In this document: one piece after another, positions 19,883 to 29,390 of the stretch
Numbering within the stretch: position 1 is the stretch's first letter
Layout of the letters: every line of letters starts with the position of its first letter
From: Helicobacter pylori
Lineage (GTDB): Bacteria; Campylobacterota; Campylobacteria; Campylobacterales; Helicobacteraceae
DNA: 64,000 bases
Direction of reading: 5' to 3'
Assembly: GCF_001653475.1 (NCBI RefSeq)
Contig: NZ_CP011487.1
Span: 744,001-808,000 of the forward strand
The notes under the pieces: model-generated
Told to the model about the DNA's origin: nothing
The model's input: only the letters and a program-made list of their open reading frames with translations
Databases searched by the model: none
Translations under genes and position numbers: made by a program

Positions 19883-21133
19883 GTGGCAATAAACACCTTT
19901 TTAAAACATTCTTTTCTGATCTGTTTGTTAGCGGTTAATTCTTACGCTTTTGATTGGAATATTTTTAAATATAATCTGGGTTTCAATATGTTTATCATGG
20001 ACCATGAAGGCTCAACGCCTTATTGGGTCAATACTAACACCAATCTTAAAACCCGTTTGACTCCAAATTTTGGAATCCAATTTTATACAAGAGGTGTGGA
20101 GCAAAGCCTTACTGTGGGGGCGTATTTTTTTCAAAACTTCCATAACTACAGCACTAATTTTCCCTATCGTTGGGGACCTACTATGTATTATAAGGCTAGG
20201 GGAAAGCATTTTACTTTTTATGGTGGCATCTTTCCTAGAAAAAACCTCTTAGGAAGGTATGGTTTGAATATTTTTGCCCCTTATTATTGGTTTATAGATC
20301 CAAACGCTAGAGGGTTTTTATTGCAATTTCAAAACCATTATTCGCCTTCAAAACCCTATTATGGGCATGCGGAGTTCATGCTAGATTGGTTTGGAGGCAA
20401 TTGTTACAACACTTGTAAATTCGGAAGAAACCCTTATGGGAACGCAATGGACAGGTTTCAAATGAACGGCTCTGTGGCTTATAATTTCTTTAAGGATTTA
20501 TTGGGTATTGGAGGGTATTTTGTCTTGTTCCATAACGAAGACAAATACCTTTTGAATGGGGCTGATGGCATGCAGTTTAATGAAAAAAAAGCGATTGACA
20601 ACAATAATATTTATCTTATGGATCGCCTCTACTTTAACGCTTACATAGGGACAAGCCTTTTAGACATCGCCCCTTTTATGGAAAAACTCAATGCCAGTTT
20701 TGGTATGGTTTCTGAATCAAGCCGATTAAGGCAAATCCACAAAAATGTGCCCTTTATGAATAGCGTGGGGGGACAATTTGATGTAGAGATTCAATACAAA
20801 GGCTTTGGAATACACAATTTATTTTATTTTGCTAAAACCCCAGAAATGCCTTTTTATAACCAATACCAATATGTTGAAATGTATTGCACGCCTTCTTATT
20901 GCCCCACGCCAATTTATCGTGGCGTGCCCTTCTTTCAAGCTAATTTATACAATCGTTTTGATTTATATTGGAATTGGAAAAACGACTTCGCATCCGTTCG
21001 AATCAACTTCGTGCTTAATGCGATGCGTGGGGGCTTTGATAGAAGCTTGCCTTGGTCAGAATCTTACCAAGTGTATATGACGGTTGCCTTTGATCCTTAT
21101 AACCTTATTAACAAAATTGCTAGAAAAAAGTGA
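19883..21133 (+). CDS. Putative outer-membrane beta-barrel protein
   Basis: The 416-residue protein has a signal peptide (FLICLLAVNSYA, cleaved before FDWN) and an aromatic-rich body with alternating strands such as FYTRGVEQSLTVGAYFF and FDLYWNWKNDFASVRINFVL, suggesting a beta-barrel. I do not recognise a named family; it is not an obvious Hop or Hor paralogue. The start is GTG at 19883 behind AGGGGT. It corresponds to HP0563 and lies divergent from the RHH regulator. Confidence 0.75.
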   Translation: MAINTFLKHSFLICLLAVNSYAFDWNIFKYNLGFNMFIMDHEGSTPYWVNTNTNLKTRLTPNFGIQFYTRGVEQSLTVGAYFFQNFHNYSTNFPYRWGPTMYYKARGKHFTFYGGIFPRKNLLGRYGLNIFAPYYWFIDPNARGFLLQFQNHYSPSKPYYGHAEFMLDWFGGNCYNTCKFGRNPYGNAMDRFQMNGSVAYNFFKDLLGIGGYFVLFHNEDKYLLNGADGMQFNEKKAIDNNNIYLMDRLYFNAYIGTSLLDIAPFMEKLNASFGMVSESSRLRQIHKNVPFMNSVGGQFDVEIQYKGFGIHNLFYFAKTPEMPFYNQYQYVEMYCTPSYCPTPIYRGVPFFQANLYNRFDLYWNWKNDFASVRINFVLNAMRGGFDRSLPWSESYQVYMTVAFDPYNLINKIARKK

Positions 21134-21139
21134 AAATTC

Positions 21140-21169
21140 TTGACAACCAGTTAATTCGTCTTATATAAT
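21140..21169 (+). promoter_or_regulatory. Consensus promoter for rpsU
   Basis: TTGACA (21140-21145) and TATAAT (21164-21169) are separated by 18 bp. A recognisable -35 box is rare in H. pylori, which suits a highly expressed ribosomal gene. A leader of about 60 bases follows. Confidence 0.75.
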
Positions 21170-21233
21170 GCTATTTCATTTGTAGCCATTGTTAAGCAAT
21201 GATTTTAAGCTATGGAAAAGAGGTGATAGCAGT

Positions 21234-21446
21234 ATGCCAGGGATTAAGGTTAGAGAAGGCGATGCGTTTGATGAAGCTTATAGGAGATTCAAAAAGCAAA
21301 CCGATCGCAATTTAGTGGTAACAGAATGCCGTGCTAGAAGATTCTTTGAGTCTAAGACTGAAAAACGCAAAAAACAAAAAATCAGTGCTAAAAAGAAGGT
21401 TTTAAAGCGTCTTTATATGTTAAGGCGTTATGAATCAAGACTATAA
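21234..21446 (+). CDS. rpsU: 30S ribosomal protein S21
   Basis: S21 is a small basic protein of the 30S subunit that helps initiation. The 70 residues carry the family pattern ([20 protein letters not shown], then lysine-rich [12 protein letters not shown]). I chose ATG 21234 behind GAGGTGATA; the longer frame from 21189 would run through the leader. It corresponds to HP0562. Confidence 0.95.
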
Positions 21447-21486
21447 GAAGCTTTGAAAAAATTTAAAATTTAAGGATTATTGAATC

Positions 21487-22230
21487 ATGCAATTCACAGG
21501 GAAAAATGTTCTCATTACTGGGGCTTCTAAAGGCATTGGGGCTGAAATCGCTAAAACTCTCGCTTCTATGGGGCTGAAAGTTTGGATCAATTACCGCAGT
21601 AATGCTGAAGTGGCTGACGCTTTGAAAAATGAGCTTGAAGAAAAAGGCTATAAGGCAGCTGTCATTAAATTTGATGCGGCTTCTGAAAGCGATTTTATTG
21701 AAGCGATACAAACCATTGTCCAAAGCGATGGAGGTTTGTCTTACTTGGTGAATAACGCCGGTGTGGTGCGCGATAAATTAGCGATCAAAATGAAAACAGA
21801 AGATTTTCACCATGTCATAGACAATAATCTCACTTCAGCCTTTATAGGTTGCCGAGAGGCTTTAAAGGTGATGAGCAAAAGCCGTTTTGGGAGCGTGGTC
21901 AATATCGCATCTATCATTGGTGAAAGAGGCAATATGGGGCAGACAAACTACTCAGCGAGTAAGGGGGGGATGATTGCGATGAGCAAGTCCTTTGCTTATG
22001 AGGGAGCTTTAAGGAATATTCGTTTCAACTCTGTAACGCCAGGCTTTATAGAAACCGACATGAACGCCAATTTGAAAGACGAACTCAAAGCGGATTATGT
22101 TAAAAACATTCCTTTAAACAGGTTAGGGTCTGCTAAAGAAGTGGCAGAAGCGGTAGCGTTTCTTTTGAGCGATCACTCTAGTTACATCACTGGAGAAACT
22201 CTCAAAGTCAATGGCGGGCTTTATATGTAG
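21487..22230 (+). CDS. fabG: 3-oxoacyl-ACP reductase
   Basis: FabG performs the NADPH-dependent ketoreduction in fatty acid elongation. The short-chain dehydrogenase motifs are intact: TGASKGIG (residues 11-18), NNAG, catalytic Ser in NIASIIGERG and YSASKGG (Tyr, Lys). It has 247 residues, a normal length. It begins the fabG-acpP-fabF-accA cluster. It corresponds to HP0561. Confidence 0.97.
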   Translation: MQFTGKNVLITGASKGIGAEIAKTLASMGLKVWINYRSNAEVADALKNELEEKGYKAAVIKFDAASESDFIEAIQTIVQSDGGLSYLVNNAGVVRDKLAIKMKTEDFHHVIDNNLTSAFIGCREALKVMSKSRFGSVVNIASIIGERGNMGQTNYSASKGGMIAMSKSFAYEGALRNIRFNSVTPGFIETDMNANLKDELKADYVKNIPLNRLGSAKEVAEAVAFLLSDHSSYITGETLKVNGGLYM

Positions 22231-22327
22231 TCCTAAACAAAGGGTTCTTTTAGCGATAAAAGTTTGTAAGTGGCAAAAATCATGCTAACATTATGAGGTT
22301 ATTCTAAAACAAAGAGGTTATTATCAA

Positions 22328-22408
22328 ATGGGGATTATTTATTTAATATTGTTTCTCATTGTAATTTATTTGTTGTATAGGATTTTAGATGTTTTGGAGC
22401 AAAAATAA
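22328..22408 (+). CDS. 26-residue single-span membrane peptide between fabG and acpP
   Basis: The ORF encodes 26 residues (MGIIYLILFLIVIYLLYRIL followed by DVLEQK), one hydrophobic helix and a short charged tail. It lies in the 229-bp fabG-acpP gap. By position it matches the very small HP0560 of the reference strain. No clear Shine-Dalgarno is seen. A role in the fatty acid cluster is only suggested by position. Confidence 0.45.
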   Translation: MGIIYLILFLIVIYLLYRILDVLEQK

Positions 22409-22459
22409 ACGCTTCAATGATGGTTGATTTAATTTTTACAAAACAAGGGAGTTTTCATT

Positions 22460-22696
22460 ATGGCTTTATTTGAAGATATTCAGGCAGTTATTGCTGAGCA
22501 GTTGAATGTGGATGCGGCACAAGTTACGCCAGAGGCAGAATTTGTAAAGGATTTGGGTGCAGACTCTTTAGATGTCGTGGAATTGATCATGGCGTTAGAA
22601 GAAAAGTTTGGCATTGAGATTCCTGATGAGCAAGCGGAAAAAATCGTCAATGTGGGCGATGTGGTAGCGTATATTGAGAATAATAAACTAGCTTAA
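22460..22696 (+). CDS. acpP: Acyl carrier protein
   Basis: AcpP carries growing acyl chains on 4'-phosphopantetheine attached to the Ser of [16 protein letters not shown] (about residue 37). The 78-residue, acidic, helical protein is typical. It is followed closely by fabF. It corresponds to HP0559. Confidence 0.97.
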   Translation: MALFEDIQAVIAEQLNVDAAQVTPEAEFVKDLGADSLDVVELIMALEEKFGIEIPDEQAEKIVNVGDVVAYIENNKLA

Positions 22697-22798
22697 TCTT
22701 TTTAACTTGGAGCGTTTGTCTCCAGGTTTTACCCAAAAATTTGGCTTTAGCTAAAATCTAGTTTTATTGAATTAAAGTTTTGAAATGAGGAGTTATTG

Positions 22799-24037
22799 GT
22801 GCGTCGGATTGTAGTAACTGGAATGGGAATGATCAATTCGCTAGGTTCAAATAAAGAAGATTCTTTTTTAGCGATCGCTAAAGGGGAATGCGGTATCAAA
22901 AACATAGAAAGTTTTGATGCGAGCACGTTTCCTGTGCGTATTGCTGGAGAAATCACTGACTTTGACCCTACAGAGGTGATGAATCCCAAAGATGTTAAAA
23001 AGGCGGGTCGTTTCATTCAATTAGCCTTGAAAGCCACAAGAGAGGCGATGAAAGATAGTGGGATTCTAGACGCTCACAATAAATGCCCTGAAGAATGGGC
23101 AAATCGCATGGGCGTAAGCTCTGGCTCTGGGATTGGCGGGTTAGGCAATATTGAAGCGAATTCCATTTTTTGTTTTGAAAAAGGCCCTAGAAAAGTCAAT
23201 CCCTTTTTTATTACTTCTGCGTTAGTGAACATGATTGGTGGTTTCACTTCCATTGAGTTTGGCATTAAAGGGCCTAATCTCTCTAGCGTAACGGCTTGTG
23301 CAGCAGGCACTCATGCCATTATTGAAGCCGTTAAAACCATTCTGCTTAATGGGGCTGATCGAATGCTAGTCGTGGGAGCGGAATCCACCATTTGTCCTGT
23401 AGGGATTGGGGGGTTTGCGAGCATTAAAGCCCTTTCTACAAGAAATGATGATCCCAAAAAAGCTTCAAGACCTTTTGATAAGGATCGCAATGGTTTTGTG
23501 ATGGGCGAAGGCTCTGGGGCTTTGGTGCTTGAAGAATACGAGAGTGCGAAAAAAAGAGGGGCAAAAATTTATGCAGAATTTGCCGGATATGGCGAGAGCG
23601 GCGATGCTAACCACATCACAGCCCCGGCTCCTGAGGGCGAAGGGGCTTTTAGAGCCATGAAAATGGCTTTAGAAATGGCGAAAGTGGAAGTAGGCTATGT
23701 GAACGCTCATGGGACTAGCACGCATTATAACGATTGGTATGAAAGCATCGCTCTAAAAAATGTGTTTGGCTCTAAAGAAAAAGTCCCTCCCGTCAGCTCC
23801 ACTAAAGGGCAGATTGGGCATTGTTTGGGTGCGGCGGGTGCGTTAGAAGCCGTTATTTCTATCATGGCCATGAATCAAGGAATCTTACCTCCTACCATCA
23901 ATCAAGAAACGCCTGACCCAGAATGCGATCTGGATTATATCCCTAATGCGGCTAGAGAAAAGCGAGTGGATGCGGTGATGAGCAACTCATTTGGTTTTGG
24001 TGGCACTAATGGTGTTGTGATTTTCAAAAAAGCCTAG
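22799..24037 (+). CDS. fabF: 3-oxoacyl-ACP synthase II
   Basis: FabF condenses malonyl-ACP with acyl-ACP. The Cys-His-His triad is present: TACAAGTHA (about residue 163), NAHGTSTHYND and GHCLGAAGA. The C-terminal FGFGGTNG is typical. I prefer GTG 22799, six bases after AGGAG, over TTG 22796. It has 412 residues, a normal length. It corresponds to HP0558. Confidence 0.96.
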   Translation: MRRIVVTGMGMINSLGSNKEDSFLAIAKGECGIKNIESFDASTFPVRIAGEITDFDPTEVMNPKDVKKAGRFIQLALKATREAMKDSGILDAHNKCPEEWANRMGVSSGSGIGGLGNIEANSIFCFEKGPRKVNPFFITSALVNMIGGFTSIEFGIKGPNLSSVTACAAGTHAIIEAVKTILLNGADRMLVVGAESTICPVGIGGFASIKALSTRNDDPKKASRPFDKDRNGFVMGEGSGALVLEEYESAKKRGAKIYAEFAGYGESGDANHITAPAPEGEGAFRAMKMALEMAKVEVGYVNAHGTSTHYNDWYESIALKNVFGSKEKVPPVSSTKGQIGHCLGAAGALEAVISIMAMNQGILPPTINQETPDPECDLDYIPNAAREKRVDAVMSNSFGFGGTNGVVIFKKA

Positions 24038-24059
24038 TTTTACAAAGTTAGGATTTTGA

Positions 24060-24998
24060 ATGGCCATTTATTTAGATTTTGAAAATCATATTAAAGAGAT
24101 TCAAAATGAAATTGAATTAGCCCTTATTAGAGGCGATGAGGACGCTAAAGAAATCTTAGAAAAAAGATTGGACAAGGAAGTTAAAAGCATTTACTCCAAT
24201 CTCACTGATTTTCAAAAACTCCAATTAGCAAGACACCCTGATAGGCCCTACGCTATGGATTACATTGATTTGATCTTAAAAGATAAGTATGAAGTCTTTG
24301 GGGATAGACACTATAACGATGATAAGGCGATCGTGTGTTTTATAGGGAAAATTGATAATGTTCCGGTTGTGGTGATCGGAGAAGAAAAGGGCAGAGGGAC
24401 TAAAAACAAGCTCTTAAGAAATTTTGGCATGCCTAACCCTTGTGGCTATCGTAAGGCTTTGAAAATGGCAAAGTTTGCTGAAAAGTTTAATTTGCCTATT
24501 TTAATGCTTGTAGATACAGCCGGGGCGTATCCGGGAATTGGCGCAGAGGAAAGAGGCCAGAGTGAAGCGATCGCTAAAAACCTCCAGGAGTTTGCCTCCT
24601 TAAAAGTCCCTACTATTTCTGTAATTATCGGTGAAGGGGGCAGTGGTGGCGCGTTAGCGATCGCGGTGGCTGACAAATTGGCTATGATGGAATATTCCAT
24701 TTTTAGCGTTATATCCCCAGAAGGTTGTGCGGCGATTCTTTGGGATGACCCTAGCAAGACTGAAGTGGCCATTAAAGCGATGAAAATCACGCCTAGAGAC
24801 TTAAAGGAGGCAGGGCTTATTGATGATATTATTTTAGAGCCTAGCAAAGGGGCTCATAGAGACAAATTTTCAGCTGCTAACACGATCAAAGAATATTTTT
24901 TAGACGCTCTAAGGACTATCCAACAAGACCCTCATTTCCTTGACAACCGCTATCAAAAATTAATGTCGCTTGGTTCGTTTGTGGAGAGCATGAATTAG
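24060..24998 (+). CDS. accA: Acetyl-CoA carboxylase carboxyltransferase subunit alpha
   Basis: AccA, with AccD, transfers the carboxyl group from biotin to acetyl-CoA to make malonyl-CoA. Typical segments are [39 protein letters not shown] and [16 protein letters not shown]. It has 312 residues, a normal length, and lies 22 bp after fabF. It corresponds to HP0557. Confidence 0.97.
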   Translation: MAIYLDFENHIKEIQNEIELALIRGDEDAKEILEKRLDKEVKSIYSNLTDFQKLQLARHPDRPYAMDYIDLILKDKYEVFGDRHYNDDKAIVCFIGKIDNVPVVVIGEEKGRGTKNKLLRNFGMPNPCGYRKALKMAKFAEKFNLPILMLVDTAGAYPGIGAEERGQSEAIAKNLQEFASLKVPTISVIIGEGGSGGALAIAVADKLAMMEYSIFSVISPEGCAAILWDDPSKTEVAIKAMKITPRDLKEAGLIDDIILEPSKGAHRDKFSAANTIKEYFLDALRTIQQDPHFLDNRYQKLMSLGSFVESMN

Positions 24999-25029
24999 AT
25001 CTATAAAAAACTTTGCCTTAAAGAAATAA

Positions 25030-25052
25030 GGGGTATTTTGAAATAATTCCCC
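25030..25052 (+). terminator. Weak hairpin after accA
   Basis: GGGGTATT and AATTCCCC can pair with one mismatch around a 7-base loop, 31 bp after the accA stop. There is no T run after it, so termination is only possible. The next 320 bases (25053-25373) are AT-rich and I see no gene in them. Confidence 0.3.
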
Positions 25053-25373
25053 CCTACAACTAAAATCTCTCTAAAGAACGCTTTAAAAAATACCGCTTGA
25101 ATAAAATCAAGCTCTTTACTATCCAATCTTAAAAAATGCAATATTTTTTAGATTTTATAACCAACGCTCCATAAAAACAAAACCACATTTTTCACTACTT
25201 GCTGTCATTTTAAAAAAAAGCGAATATTTTACATATCTGCTATCTCTCTCCTTTTGTTTGAATGCAAAAAGACAATCATCATGCTCGGCGTATTGAATGA
25301 AAGCATTCTCATTTTACAATACAAAAGTTAGATCTAATAGTATTTTTAAAAAAGAAAGAAATCCCATAATCCC

Positions 25374-25767
25374 ATGGTTATATATGAAAAAATCAAAAAC
25401 TGCTTTTCTAGGAATTGGTCTTTGATTTGGTGGTTTTTGATTTCTTTTAGTGGGGAATTTGTAGCAGACATGGCGTTTGGCAAAAAGGTAAAATCTTTAA
25501 AACCCGCTTTGGAATTTTTATTGTTAGCGGTATTTCACTATTACTTGGCGCTTTACACACCAACGCATTTATTTTTGTATGGTTTGCCTTATTAATTGGT
25601 GGGCTGTCCTTTTTATAGAAGCGAGATCTGGGCTATTGGTGGGCTGTGTGATACAAAAGATTGTTTTAGTAAATATTGGGTGGGTCGCTATTATTAAGTC
25701 TCTCTTTTTCAAGTCTAAAAGCGCATTTTCTCCTATTCCAATCAATTGGATAAAAGTTACCCCCTAT
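25374..25767 (+). pseudogene. Probable degraded small membrane-protein gene
   Basis: A 73-codon ORF (25374-25595) encodes hydrophobic stretches (LIWWFLISFSGEFVADMAFGK, then FLLLAVFHYYLALY). Hydrophobic coding continues in other frames to about 25740 (for example FIFVWFALLIGGLSFL at about 25562-25615). This looks like one frameshifted membrane protein, perhaps of the small multidrug resistance type, but the resemblance is weak. Alternatively the first ORF is the real small HP0556. Confidence 0.35.
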
Positions 25768-26589
25768 TTAAGGCATCGCATCAAAAACCACGCTAATCCC
25801 ATTTTTTAAAATGATAGGGTTTTTTGCGTCAGTGATATGGATAAAACGCACTCCATCAAGCAAGTTAAGAGCGATTTCTTGTTGTCTGTTTTCTTTAGCA
25901 ATGATTTGAATAATCTTTAAGTTTTCATCATAAAAGATCACTTTGGGTTGCCATAAAGGGTTATTAGAGCTTATTTTTAAATACGCATTCTGATTCACGC
26001 TCAGCCAATACTTCCCACTCGCTTCCTTAAACTCCACAGGATCGCTACTCAAAACTAAGGCTCTCGCGTTAGGGAGCTTGACTTCTTGTAAAGAAAAATC
26101 GTATTCCCACTCTTTTAAAGACACCCGTCTAATATCCACAAAATTAAAGCCATGCCCTTTCATCGTCTCTATCAAAATGTTAGGGTCTAAAACGTATTCC
26201 GTTTTAAGCTCGTATGAAAAAACATTCTCGCCTGAAGAGCTTTGCATTTTAATAGGCAAAACATACGAATACCCCATCATGCTCAAAGAATTATTGATGC
26301 TTTTGGCAAACGCTAGGGGATTGCTTGAAGCCTTGAAAGTGATTTTTAACATGCTTGGCTTGTCAAAATTAAAAGACAAAAGCCCATTTTCTTTGAGAGT
26401 GTTGAGCAATTTCAAGGAATCCAAACGCCCCATTACATAGAAAGCCTTACGATTTTTAAACAAACGCTCTAAAAAAAGCTTGTTCGTATGATAAGCTCGC
26501 TCCCCCATTAAATTTTCAATCTTATCGTTTAAAGCATCAGCGTTTAATAGCGTTCCCCCAACAATAAAAGCTAAAAAAAGGTTTTTCAT
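25768..26589 (-). CDS. Exported protein of unknown function (HP0555-like)
   Basis: The 273-residue protein has a signal peptide (MKNLFLAFIVGGTLLNA) and a mature part of mixed alpha/beta character with no motif I recognise. Its start overlaps the stop of the RodZ-like gene at 26589. It is last in the minus-strand rpmE-rsmI operon, which points to a shared envelope task with its neighbour, though this is inference. Confidence 0.75.
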   Translation of the reverse strand: MKNLFLAFIVGGTLLNADALNDKIENLMGERAYHTNKLFLERLFKNRKAFYVMGRLDSLKLLNTLKENGLLSFNFDKPSMLKITFKASSNPLAFAKSINNSLSMMGYSYVLPIKMQSSSGENVFSYELKTEYVLDPNILIETMKGHGFNFVDIRRVSLKEWEYDFSLQEVKLPNARALVLSSDPVEFKEASGKYWLSVNQNAYLKISSNNPLWQPKVIFYDENLKIIQIIAKENRQQEIALNLLDGVRFIHITDAKNPIILKNGISVVFDAMP

Positions 26590-27551
26590 TACTGGAGTTC
26601 TTTGTATTGGGCCTCGTTGATGAGCGTTAAACCTTTGGCTGGCTCGTATAAAAACCGCCTAGTTTTGCTGTCGTTATAATCTTGTTCTTGATGGTTGTTT
26701 TTAAGACTAAAATGCCCATGCCCAAAACGCAACAACAAGCGGTGGTTTTTGGTTTCTAAAAAATAATTTTTTTTAAAAACCTTTTGAAAGGAGTTTTTTT
26801 TCTCATCTAAATCAATCACTTCCACCCAAATATCTCGTTTAGGGATAATATAAATGGTGTTAGGATTTTCTTTGATCGTTTCTTTTTCTTGCTTGTCTTG
26901 TTCTTTTGGTTTTTCTTCTGGTTTAGGCGTTGGCTCTGGCTTGTTTTCTTTTGTAGGATTGGCTTTATTGAAAGGACTCTTTTTAGTGCCGGATTTAATA
27001 GCGCTTTTTTGCCCTCTTTCTTCTTTTAAAGAAGAGCTGTTTTGAATGATAACGACCACTAAAATAATGACAATCATCCCTAAAACCAAAACAAAGGGTT
27101 TCCAGTTGGAAGATTTTTTGGATAATGAAGTATTAGCCTGATTGATGCTGTAATCTATTTCAACCTTAAGGGGTTTTTTTGCTGTTTCTTTAGGGTCTGT
27201 TTCTTGATTTTTCTCTTCACTTACGCCCTCTTTAAAAACACACACTTTGTCAAATTCTTTCATCCATGCACTCAAATCCATTTCATACTCGCGCTCTAAA
27301 ATTTGTATAAAGCCCCTAGCATGCACCCTTGATAAAGACTCATAACGCTTTTCCAAGATAGAATGGATATTTTTAGAAGCGATTTTAGTCGCCTTGCAAA
27401 TTTCTGCCACTCCAATTTCTTTTAAAATCTGCAAATTTTTATCTAAATTTTTAAGCGATAATTCTTCTAATGCCGCACCAGAAATATCTTTAGAAATGTT
27501 TTGAACATCAGAAAGATCTAAATTTTCTAAACTTTTTTTATGCTGTTCCAT
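26589..27551 (-). CDS. RodZ-like cytoskeletal membrane protein
   Basis: The 320-residue protein has the three-part plan of RodZ. An N-terminal HTH-like domain (ICKATKIASKNIHSILEKRY, then ARGFIQILEREY) covers about residues 45-110. One membrane segment (FVLVLGMIVIILVVVIIQ) lies at about residues 152-169. After a Pro/Lys/Glu-rich linker comes a periplasmic domain starting KRDIWVEVIDLDEKK, which resembles DUF4115. RodZ links MreB to cell wall synthesis and helps set cell shape. It corresponds to HP0554, usually listed as hypothetical; my assignment is by architecture. Confidence 0.6.
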   Translation of the reverse strand: MEQHKKSLENLDLSDVQNISKDISGAALEELSLKNLDKNLQILKEIGVAEICKATKIASKNIHSILEKRYESLSRVHARGFIQILEREYEMDLSAWMKEFDKVCVFKEGVSEEKNQETDPKETAKKPLKVEIDYSINQANTSLSKKSSNWKPFVLVLGMIVIILVVVIIQNSSSLKEERGQKSAIKSGTKKSPFNKANPTKENKPEPTPKPEEKPKEQDKQEKETIKENPNTIYIIPKRDIWVEVIDLDEKKNSFQKVFKKNYFLETKNHRLLLRFGHGHFSLKNNHQEQDYNDSKTRRFLYEPAKGLTLINEAQYKELQ

Positions 27552-27563
27552 TCAATTGACCAC

Positions 27564-28247
27564 CTAGTTGATTTTATCCATTAAGATCCCTGCTGCCACA
27601 CTCACATTGAGCGAATCAAAATCTCTTCGCATTTTTACGCTCAATATAGTATCCATTTTAGCAAGGATTTTTTTAGACAACCCCTCATGCTCGCTCCCCA
27701 AAAAAAGAGCGCATTTTTTTAAGGATAGATTTTCCACTTGGCTAGAGCCTTGCATGCTCGCGCCCAAACATAAAAACCCGCTCGTCTTCAATTCATTGAT
27801 TAAATCCAGCGTATTAGGCGCAACGCTAAAAGGCAAATCATACATAAGCCCCAAGCTGGATCGCACAATCCCCTCATAAGCCAATTCTTTAGCAAAATCT
27901 AAAATAACGCCATCCATTCCTAAGCAATACGCACTCCTAAAAATACCTCCAATATTCCCCACATCCGTAATGCCACAAAGCACCAAAAGTTTTTGAGCTT
28001 TTTTAATCTCTTTTAAGGAAACTGCTAAAGGCAGTTCCACCTTAGCTAAAACCCCTTGATGGTTCCCCCCCCTAGCCAAGCTTTGTGCTTTTTTATTATC
28101 CACTTTGATGATATTAGGGCATGCTTTTTTGAGCACGAAAAAAAGCGTTTTGTCTATTTCTTTAGAAAGATAGATTTCTTGCAATTTTTCTTGATGAGAG
28201 TTTAGAATGCGCATAACCACCCGCTTGCCATAAACCACTGCTTGCAT
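27564..28247 (-). CDS. TrmH/SpoU-family RNA 2'-O-methyltransferase
   Basis: The SPOUT motifs are present: motif 1 TDVGNIGGIFRSAYCLGMDG, motif 2 ALFLGSEHEGLSKK and motif 3 DSLNVSVAAGILM. These bind S-adenosylmethionine in a deep knot. Related enzymes (RlmB, TrmH) methylate rRNA or tRNA ribose; the target here cannot be told from sequence. It has 227 residues. It corresponds to HP0553, between rsmI and the RodZ-like gene. Confidence 0.9.
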   Translation of the reverse strand: MQAVVYGKRVVMRILNSHQEKLQEIYLSKEIDKTLFFVLKKACPNIIKVDNKKAQSLARGGNHQGVLAKVELPLAVSLKEIKKAQKLLVLCGITDVGNIGGIFRSAYCLGMDGVILDFAKELAYEGIVRSSLGLMYDLPFSVAPNTLDLINELKTSGFLCLGASMQGSSQVENLSLKKCALFLGSEHEGLSKKILAKMDTILSVKMRRDFDSLNVSVAAGILMDKIN

Positions 28248-28259
28248 GCTAAACCCCTT

Positions 28260-29123
28260 TTATTGATTTTTTTCTTCTAACAAACGCTGGAAATAAAGCT
28301 CTTTAGCGTTTTTTTGTGTCATAGCGGCTTCAATTTTAGCCTTAATTTTAGGAGGTAAATCCAACTCCAATAACGCCGATAGCCCCATGCAAGGCTCTAT
28401 TTTTTTTTCATTCAAAAGCACTAAAACCCACTCCCCTTGGATATTGCTTTGTTGCAAGCGCTCTATGATTTGAGAAACCTCTCCTAAATAATATTGCTGG
28501 TGGAGTTTGGTAAGCTCCTTAGCCGCAAACAAATGCATGCCTTGAGCCAAATCGTTTAAATCCTTTAAAGTCTCCAGCAATCGGTGCGGGCTTTCATAAA
28601 AAACCACCGGGGTTTTTTCTTCTAAATACGCTAAAGCGTTTAAAATTTTAGCGATCTTTAAGCGCCTTTCCTTACTCTTATGAGGTAAAAAGCCGGCGTA
28701 AAAAAACCGCCCTTCTAAAAACCCGCTTGCGCAAAACGCCGTAGTGAGCGCATTAGCCCCAGGCAAAACATCGTATTGAATGTTATGTTTTAAAGCGTAA
28801 GCGGCTAAACTCATGCCTGGATCGCTCAAACTAGGCATGCCCGCATCGCTCATCACAGCGATTTCTTTGTCAAAAAAAGAAAGCTCTATTTTGTTTAAAA
28901 ATTCCCAATCATTGTGCGAATGGAATGCGATAAACTCCTTTTTTTTAGTAGCGATATCAGGGAAAGAATGGCCAATAACAGGGTTTTGTGCAAGCAAGTG
29001 CAACAACCTCTTACTCACCCTTGTATCCTCGCATAAAAAAACCTCGCAACGCTCTAAAACTTCTAAGGCGCGTAGCGTAATGTCAGAGAGATTACCTATA
29101 GGAGTGGGCAAAAAATACAGCAC
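28260..29123 (-). CDS. rsmI: 16S rRNA (cytidine-1402-2'-O)-methyltransferase
   Basis: RsmI methylates the ribose of C1402 in the 16S decoding centre. The tetrapyrrole methylase fold motifs are seen: LPTPIGNLSDITLRALEVL at the start, CEDTR, SDAGMPSLSDPG and the PGANALTTAF stretch. It has 287 residues, a normal length. It lies 24 bp after rpmE on the minus strand. It corresponds to HP0552. Confidence 0.95.
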   Translation of the reverse strand: MLYFLPTPIGNLSDITLRALEVLERCEVFLCEDTRVSKRLLHLLAQNPVIGHSFPDIATKKKEFIAFHSHNDWEFLNKIELSFFDKEIAVMSDAGMPSLSDPGMSLAAYALKHNIQYDVLPGANALTTAFCASGFLEGRFFYAGFLPHKSKERRLKIAKILNALAYLEEKTPVVFYESPHRLLETLKDLNDLAQGMHLFAAKELTKLHQQYYLGEVSQIIERLQQSNIQGEWVLVLLNEKKIEPCMGLSALLELDLPPKIKAKIEAAMTQKNAKELYFQRLLEEKNQ

Positions 29124-29147
29124 AAAAAGCCACGCTCTTTAAAAGAG

Positions 29148-29351
29148 TTACTTCAAGTTGTAGCGTTGCTTGAATTTCTCTACTCTCCCTGCAGTGTCAG
29201 CGATTTTATCGCTACCGGTATAGAAAGGGTGGCAAAAGCTAGAAATATCAATACGCATTTCAGATTTAGTGCTTAAAACTTCAATTTCTTTTCCGCTAGT
29301 TACACAAGTAACTTTGCATGGGATATATTCTGGGTGAATGCCTTTTTTCAT
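29148..29351 (-). CDS. rpmE: 50S ribosomal protein L31
   Basis: The 67-residue protein starts MKKGIHPEY and has the L31 pattern ([38 protein letters not shown]). I start it at ATG 29351; the longer frame upstream to 29507 is AT-rich leader. Only part of the zinc Cys set is visible, as in many L31 proteins. It heads the minus-strand operon. It corresponds to HP0551. Confidence 0.95.
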   Translation of the reverse strand: MKKGIHPEYIPCKVTCVTSGKEIEVLSTKSEMRIDISSFCHPFYTGSDKIADTAGRVEKFKQRYNLK

Positions 29352-29384
29352 CAAGTATCCTTTATTTTTAAATTTAAACTTAAA

Positions 29385-29390
29385 ATTATA
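29385..29390 (-). promoter_or_regulatory. -10 element for rpmE operon
   Basis: TATAAT on the minus strand lies 33 bp before the rpmE ATG. Confidence 0.45.
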
